Of a DNA stretch of 64,000 bases, positions 32,901-41,900 are shown piece by piece. The first letter of the stretch is position 1. Each line of letters starts with the position of its first letter. Both the position numbers and the translations under genes were made by a program. The DNA is from Crambe crambe (lineage: Eukaryota > Porifera > Demospongiae > Poecilosclerida > Crambeidae). The notes beneath the pieces are model-generated. The model searched no databases. It was not told the DNA's origin and saw only the letters and a program-made list of their open reading frames with translations. The DNA lies in NCBI GenBank assembly GCA_963924555.1, contig OZ004596.1:3916139-3980138 (forward strand), given 5' to 3'.

Positions 32901-35900
32901 CTTACATCATAACCACCCCCATGCATAAATTTGTTTGGAATATTCATGGTAAATCCCTTCAATGAATTTCATTCTATTATTTCATGTGATTCCCAATTGC
33001 CAGTACAGTGTGGGCAATTTGTTGGTTCTTTACATCACTACGTGGACAATATTATTCAATATCATTACAGAAATCAGTAAAAACAATACGAAAACTAGCT
33101 AGCTAACTGTACATCTAGCAGGAACTCAAAACTATCTTTACATTCACAAACGATGGGATTACCGTGACTAGCACTTGCTGTGATACACACAATATGAGGC
33201 ATAATAATCTTGCTCTATGGGGGAGAAGGAGCTTCATCTTCAACTCTGATATTGCGTTCTTCCAAAACATTGGTGTGCTCGACTTCAATCTCCGTATTTT
33301 TATGCCGATACTTGGTTCCAATCTTTAAGCATCCTCGTGTGCCAGGACTCATCTTGCATTGATCGCACACTTCATCCATAGTTGCAAAACTCGGCCACCT
33401 ACCCACGAACTGACAGAAAGTAATAATGTGAGCAATGCCACCGAAAAATTTCTCCAATTCGGAATACTTTGGGATGATCACTGGATGGCAAGTGGTCTCA
33501 TTTGAGGGGATCACTCGTACCCCACTCTCATCTTTATAGGAACTAATACCCATTTCCAGATCTTGATCTTTACCTTCGAACTTTGTCTTGACACCACAAC
33601 GAGAGCATATTGAATGACTAAAAGCTAACTGGAGCCTATCTTGAGGAACTTTTGCTTCCTGAACTTTACGTAAAACTTCCTCACAGGTATCACGGAGAGA
33701 AATGAATATGATGGGTGGTTCAGGAACATCAGAACTGAAAACTGATTGCATTGCCTCATGGAAATGAACGCGAGTCTCTCTAAATAATTTTTCTGAAAAA
33801 GAGACTGGTGTATCTTCTGAAATAGATTCATAAGCAGCTAAAGAAAGGGTTGCAACAACAACCATGCTATTGAATATCGAGCGACCAAAGTACTTCTCCA
33901 TGATCCCTATCTCCATCTTCAGGTTTTGACCAGCTCTCTTCAGTGAACCTTTATCAGGAAGAAAATACACAATACGGCTGAAGTCAAGATGGTTGGCACT
34001 TTTGATGTGGAGAATCTTACGCATGATACTGAGATAGCAGTCTTTGCTCGTTCTTCAACATCTTTCTCATCACCAGCAGCATCTTCACCAAAGAAACCAG
34101 GAACATCCAACACACGAATCTTTGTGGACTCGTTGGATAGTAATTCACATTGATATGTCGCTTTATAAATGGCCATACCAGTCTCACGAGAGTTATTGAT
34201 CTCTTTATGGGGATCCTTAAGAGCTCTAAAGAAGACCAGGTTCTTCAGTCGCAGAGAAACACTTTCAGTCTCATCTTCTCTCTCAGAAACTAGCCACATG
34301 GTCATGTCACCATGCTTCAATGTCCCTTTCTCGTAATCAGGGATAGTATCTTCATGTGAGGCCTCACTATATTGGTTGCCAGTAAGGTTAGCTATGAGCA
34401 GTTTGTCTACTGTGGTGCTCTTGCCCATGCCAGTCCTACCTATCACCATGATGTCATAATAATCAAGCACACCATCATCTAGACCTTGCTGCAAAGGCTT
34501 CTTGCTCTTGATGACCTCACTTTCAGCCATCTTTATCTTACATCATGGAAAAATAAAATATTTTTGATGATATTCATACTTAATGAATTTCATTCTGCTA
34601 TCTTGTGCTGTCTTGTGTGATTCCCAAGCAATATGCTTTTAGCTTATGGGCTAGGGTTTTGCTACTCACTATTTTACATAGACATGTAAAACATTTATAG
34701 CTACACACACACACAATAAAATAATACAAAAATTAACTGCACAGCAGCAGTAATTAAGAAACTTTTAAAATAAATAACAAAAAACAACAACAACAAATCA
34801 AAATAAAAAACACTGTCAACCTAAGCAAGAGGCTCAGCTCGGCCTCCCTCATCAATTTCTGGCTCGTTAACTTGACTGGTGTGATCGACGATGTACTTCT
34901 TTCCCCGGCGAGAAGACTGGTACTCCCTTTTGACTTGCATGCATCCAGGGGTAAATGGGCGCTCATTGCAAGCTATGCAGTACTCTTCTTTATATGATGG
35001 CCATTTATGAGATATAACCTTAGAAATGGTCCTCCCAAGAAGTAATCTCAAAAGAGAATACTTGAAAGCAGGATGACATGTGGACTCATTGTAAGGGATT
35101 GAAGAGCTTAGACTTGGATTTTCTTCAAAGGAGCACACGACTTTCTCACCCCTGATGCTGCCAATTTTCATTCCACACTGAGAACAAGTATTCGGATTGA
35201 ATTGGAGCCTCAAACCTTCTTTGCATTCAACTTCAGCATCTTGTATCTTTTTCAAGATTGACTCACAAGATTCAGCAAGAGAAATGAAGATGATGGGAAC
35301 CTTTGGTTCTGGAAGAGACGGAAGAATATCCTTTATTGCTGCTTTGAAGATTTCGTCACACTGCGCAATGTCTTCTTCGGGAAATTTTTCGTCGTCACTC
35401 TCTTTCTTCAAACTGTGGCGTCTAGAAATAGTAGCAACAGCCACCATGCATTCAAATATGGACTTACCAAATACATGTTCAAGTAGCTGTAATTCAAGCT
35501 TGAGTATAGCACTGGCTCTTTCTAATGGTCCACGGCACGGAAGGAAGTAGACAATTCGACGGAAGTGCATACCCAAAGATGACTGTATTCGAATGATATT
35601 TCTGACGATGGAAAGATTAGAGTTGGCAACATCAGAATAAGAGGCACGAAAATCAGCTGAAAAGCTTTCTGGCCTAATGGGACTTACGACTCCTTTATCA
35701 AAGAAACCTGGAACATCTAAGATTCGGATCTTGGTTGTATCATTTGAAAGAACCTCGCAGGACTCTGTACTCAATGTATTCCTTGGATCTCTCATGGTGT
35801 TCACTTTATCATGAGGATGGGGATGAGTTCGACAAGAAATCAGGTCCTTTAAACGTTTTCCCAAGTGTTCATTGTTATCTTCTTGTTTAAGAAGCCACAT

Positions 35901-38900
35901 GCTGATGTCTTCTAAAATCACTTTGTCACCATCAGCACTAGGCTCAAAGTCAAAAGGTTCATACTTCTCACCACTTGGATTAGCTATCAGCAACTTGTCA
36001 GCTGTCGTACTCTTTCCTTGGCCAGTCATTCCTACCAGCATAACATCGTAGTAAGTCTGACAGAGGCTTGAATTCAACAAGCCTTCTTGCTGCGCAGCCA
36101 TCGTTTCGTTTAGCGGTGCGATCATGCCACGCCTATCCGAAGATACGCGCATGCGCACGTGTGGGTACTACTGACCAGAGATATTCTATACCACTGACCT
36201 ATGCAAAGCCTATCGCTGCCACAATGAAGGTTGCCACTCTGTCGCATCTAATATCATTCAATCAATCATTTGAGGTCTGATTTCAATCCTGACGTCCTTG
36301 GCTTATAATAATAAGGTTGCAACGTTGGAAACTCACTGGAAGCTGATCATCATGCAGGTTATTTGTGCAGCTGGCGTTCTCTCTCTTGTTCCCTTCATGT
36401 TTGTGCACAACCTCACCTCCATATATCTTGGAAAGCAGTTCTCAGAAGGCTCAGTACTAGCCTTGTCCGAGGCTAGCTCAGTACCTGATAAATGTTGTTA
36501 GGAACATGAGCCGCATGTCCCTCAGTGCTGCTTGAGACTACATGGATGGTTGGCATGAGCACAAGTATTAATTAAACACAGCCATCTTTGCATAGAATTT
36601 CACTATAAAAACAATAATAGTCTACTAATTCTTTAAAGTCAGTTTCAGTGGGATTATTGTCTTTTGAAGCACCTGAAGACGTTATAGCTTAATCTATTGG
36701 GGAAGAACTTCATCTTCAATTCTGATATTGCGTTCTTCCAAGACATTGGTGTGCCTGACTTCAATCTCTGTCTTTCCATGCTGATACTTGGTTCCAATCC
36801 TTAAGCATCCTCGTGTGCCAGGACTCATCTTGCAATGAATGCACACTTCATCCATAGTTGCAAAACTCGGCCACCTACCCACATAATGATGGAGGGTAAT
36901 AATGTGAGCGATACCACCAAATTGGAATACTTTGGGATGATCACTGGGTGGCAAGTGGTCTCATCCAAGGGGACCTCACACCACTCTTCATGGGAGCTAA
37001 CACCCATTTCTAAACCTTGACCTTCAAATTTAGTCTTAATACCACAACGAGAGCATACCAAACGACTAAAAGCCAACTGGAGCCTATCTTGAGGAACTTT
37101 TGCTTCTTGAACTTTATGTAAAACTTTCTCACAGGTATCATGAAGAGATATGAATATGATGGGTGGTTCAGGAACATCATCAGAACCTAGAACTGATCGC
37201 ATTGCCTCCTGGAAATGAACACGAGTCTCTTTAAATGATTTTTCTGGAAAAGAGAGCAGTGTACCTTCTGATATAGCTTCATAAACATCTGAAGGAAATG
37301 TTGCAACAACAACCATGCTATTGAATATTGAGCGGCCGAAGTACTTCTCCATAATCCCTATCTCCATCTTCAGGTTTTGACTGGTTCTCTTCAGTGAGCC
37401 TTTATCAGGGACAATGCGATTGAAGTCAAGATGGTTGGCATTTTTTATGTGGAGGATCTTACGCATGATACTGAGATCGGTACGAGTAACAGTCTTTGCT
37501 CGTTCTTCAACATCCATCTCATAGCCAGCAGCATCTTCACCAAAGAAACCAGGAACATCCAATTCCAATACACGAATCTTTGTGGACTCGTTGGATAGTA
37601 ATTCACATTGATATGTCGATTTATAGATGGCCATGTCAGTCTCACAAGAATTATTGATCTCTTTATGGGGATCCTCAAGAGCTCTAAAGAAGACCAGGTT
37701 CTTCAGTCGCAGAGAAACACTTTCAGTCCCTTCTTCTCTCCTAGTCTCTATCCCAGTCTCATTTTTTCTCTCAGAAACTAGCCACATGGTCATGTCACCA
37801 CACTTCAATGTCCCATTCCTGTAGTCAGGAATAGTACCTTCATCACTGCACTGTCTGCCTGTAGAATTAGCTATGAGCAGTTTGTCCACTGTGGTGCTCT
37901 TGCCCATGCCAGTCCTGCCTATCACCACGATGTCATAATAGTCAAGTAAGCTATCATTCAGACCTCATTGATTTATACATGTAGCTAATATTAAGATTAA
38001 GAGTTGGTTCCTGTTCATGTAGTTCAAACTAATGGTATGTGACGGTGGAATGTGGTTCCTATGCATGGGTGTAATGCAAATGAAAAAAAAAAATGGCTAT
38101 GCAGGAACAAAATTAATTAGCTTATTATGTCATCCCTTCACCATGAAACTCAATTACAGGAGGACTTTGATCACCTCTTTGATTGCGAGGTACATCTCTT
38201 GTACTTCCAGGAACAAGAACAGAACTTTCATTACCACCATCAAATGCTGGAACAGGTTGATCTTGAGAAATGTCAGATTCATCACCACTTGGCGATGCGT
38301 TATCTCCTTGGTGGGCCACTTCATCATCGCTTGATAAGGACGTATTTTGGTACAACACCCTATGGTGCTCATCAAGTTCGTTGGTGTGATCCACTTTGAT
38401 CTTAATCTTGCAGCCACCCTCGGCATCAATCTCATAAGTGTCATTGATTTTCATGCAGCCTGGACTACCTGGACCCTTATTGCAATTAGGACACATCTCT
38501 ACCGAATAATCTGGCCATCTTCTCCACGCAAATGTAATAAGATGCAGTATTCCAGATACGATCTTCTGCAAACGGGTATATTTTGGGAGGAATATCGGGT
38601 GACAGTGAGACTCATCATAATCAATGCCATTTTCTTCGCCAGGCTGTATACACTTTATCCGCTCCCCTTTCAGTGATTCAATCTTATGAGAGCATTTGAT
38701 GCACGTCCCTGGGTTGAAAATCAACCGAAGAGGCTCTCTCTCGACTGGAGCTTCCTGCACTTTCTTCAGGATTGATTCACACGTTTCTTGCTCTGACATT
38801 GAGATGAAGATAACTGGAGGATTAGGAAGTGCTTCTTGATATTGTGGTAAAACAGTTCTCAACGCTTTCTGAAATTGCAATTTTGTCTGCTCAATTTTAT

Positions 38901-41900
38901 CTTCAGGAAAGAGCACATCTTCAGGAATATGACTTATTTGACTTAAGTACTCGGAAAAGGTAACAACGAGAACCATACAATCGAATATTGATCTATCAAA
39001 GTAATGAGCCATAAGGACAAGCTCTTGTTCCAATACCATGCTCGGCCTTTCAAGAGGACCTCGTACCGGAAGGAAGTATAGGATCCTTTTGAAGTTTATC
39101 TTCATGGTCGATTGGATGCGGAGGATGTTTCTCATGACAGCTAGGTGGCTGCGAGCTGTGTTAAAAGCACTTGAATAAGGAGATCGTTCTTGATCAGCAT
39201 TCGGACCTTTATTGCCTGTGGATGGTTGGACACTGAAAAATCCAGGTACATCCAACACACGGATCCCAGTAGTATCATTGGAGATAAGTTGACAAGATGA
39301 TGTTATAGGGTTATCTTGATTCTTTCTAGACTCGTTCACTCTTAGATGGGGGTTATCCAACTCACGAAAAAAATCAAGACCCTTTAGATACAGCACAATT
39401 GGCTCTTTCTTGTCATCAGGAATGTCAGATACTGCCCAGAATGTCAAATTTTTTTTAGAAATTTTATCATCTACTTGAATTTGATCTTCATCTTCACTAT
39501 AATCTTCCGGTGGTTGTTCTTTAGGAGGTGACTCTTTTTTGTGATTAGCAATGATCAGTTTGTCTGAAGTGGTGCTCTTCCCTTGTCCAGTCAGACCCAC
39601 TATCATCACATCGTAATAGTCTATATCCAAGTCCTCTTCAGTGGGACGTACTTGAACTGGAGATTTGGGACACTCTTGAATCTGCTCATTGACAACTTGA
39701 GCCATTGTAAAATACTACAGCTCTAATTAGCAAGCAGCTCTCAACCATGCATGCAGTTTACAGCAGGTACACAATGCATTATGGTTATGATCATGTGACC
39801 TATGAATATCAACTAGCTACCAGTATACTATTGTATACTATTGTGGACTGTTATGATCATGTGACCTATGAATAACAATTAGCTACCAGTATACTATTGT
39901 AGACTGTTATGATCATGTGACCTATGAATATCAACTAGCTACCAGTATACTATTGGCCACAGAGAGTGGACCATGCCACATAATTATTATAGCTATAGAT
40001 CTGATGTTGTGATAAGTGCTGATAAACACATACAAGTATGTTTTTTCCCAACCTGCTCCTCTAGCTATAAGCGTAATGCAGTAACACAATGTCAGAATAG
40101 AATATTTTTCACATGCTATAGCTGAAAGGCAAGGGTGTGTAACATATGCATATGGTAATACATCCAATCCATTAAATACAAGGTGTTCAAATATTGCATC
40201 TATGCACCCATGCATTGGAATATGACATAATTGAATACCAGATTATACGTGTACTCACCCTTCAAAGCTGGGACAAAGCTATGATCCTTTTCCAAAACAA
40301 GCGTGTAATCAACAAGGGATTCTTTTAGCAGGCCAAGCTTTTGCTTGATGGTGGCAATCCTAGTGAATTATGTAATTTAACCCCTTATACAGTATGCACT
40401 TTTTCCAGTGATAATTAACAGTTTAAATATGCTATGAACTTTAGTGAACTCACTGGTAGTGGCAGTGAATAGCATCAGGATCAAGCTAGAGAAGAGAAAA
40501 AAAGACCTTGCTTAATCATTATAGAGTGACACATAAATATGAGTGGTCCTGCCCCTCCATCCTTAATGACTATCATGTATATAACATGCTGCATTGAAAC
40601 TAATCAGGCCACCCTTTCTTAGTAAAGGATTCACAGAAACAATATGAAGTGAAACCTGCTTATTGCTGGACCAGGAACTAGTGGCCTTAATGGGGAGGTG
40701 GTCTTTTTATGGAGGCTGGAATAGGTGCTATTGGCTGGGACATGGCCAGGTACTGTAAGCTCCCACATACCTGAATACACTTGGTGAAGGTTCTAAGGGC
40801 GGAGTTATAGCTGCCTCTAGCCAAGTAAGCCTCTCCCAAACACTCCCAGCAATGTCTGCATGCATGTACACACGAGTCCACTCCAATGATAGAGTCCCAT
40901 CTCACATGCACTTACCTATCGTTGGGAAACGCAGACAGAATGGTCTGGAAACTGCATGTATGAGAATATACAGAATTGTGGATGGTTACCACATGATGTA
41001 TGCTCTGAGAGAAGGGGATGACTAGCTGCATGGGGTTGTGATAATTATGAAGATGCATATGTGATATTCCGTAGGATTTTATATTTGGAGTCTAGGGGAT
41101 GGGTGACTAGCTGGAGTTGGTGCATGTGTGGTTCTAGATTTGGAGTCCAGGGGGAGGGGTGACATGCTGCACAATATGAAGGTGCATATGCACACATATG
41201 TACCAAGGATTTGGAGTTCGGGGGGAGGGGTGACTCACTGCACAATATGAAAGTGCATATGCACACACATGTACCAAGAGAAATGCTTACAATGAAAGGG
41301 TTTCCACTAAATGCTGTCAGTATTACCACCCATCATCAAACATTGATCAACTCACCTCTTGATTGCTTCATTGTACTGACTCTTCCTCTTCTGACAGAGG
41401 CCCATTCTCAGCCATGCCACCTTAACCCTTCAGGAACAGTAACATTAGTATGCCATACGTATAACATTACATTACTGTGGATCACTATAATTATTATGTG
41501 TACATGTATGGATTATCAGTGGAACACTTTACATTACCTAGAAGGCAAAACATCTGCAGTAATGGCTCTGTAGACTGCATATGCCTTTTCCTATAATGTA
41601 AAAATAATAATAATATTATGATAGCTAAAACCAAAGCAAATAAAATACCTACGTATTGCAAATATTAAAGTGGACTCGACATATAAAGTCAGGGGGGGTG
41701 GGGGGAACAGTAAAAGCAAAGTTGGGGGAGGGAGGGGGCACCCTGTTGTGATAATTATTGCATACCTCATCTTCGGTTTCCCATAATATGTCCCCCAGAC
41801 AAATGGCAGCATCATGGTGAGAAGGTTGCAGTGTTAGTGCCTTCTGGTAACACTTTTCTGCTCTCCTGCATCAAAAAAGAAAGTTATAATATGGCTGGAA

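Noticed and set aside
36298..36501. Small plus-strand membrane-protein-like frame between GTPase copies 3 and 4
   Set aside because: No ATG start, no recognisable family and no clear partner exon; kept only as a note on the gap.
39784..39955. Repeat as an array of transcription-factor sites for GTPase copy 5
   Set aside because: Three tandem copies alone do not show function; recorded as a repeat.
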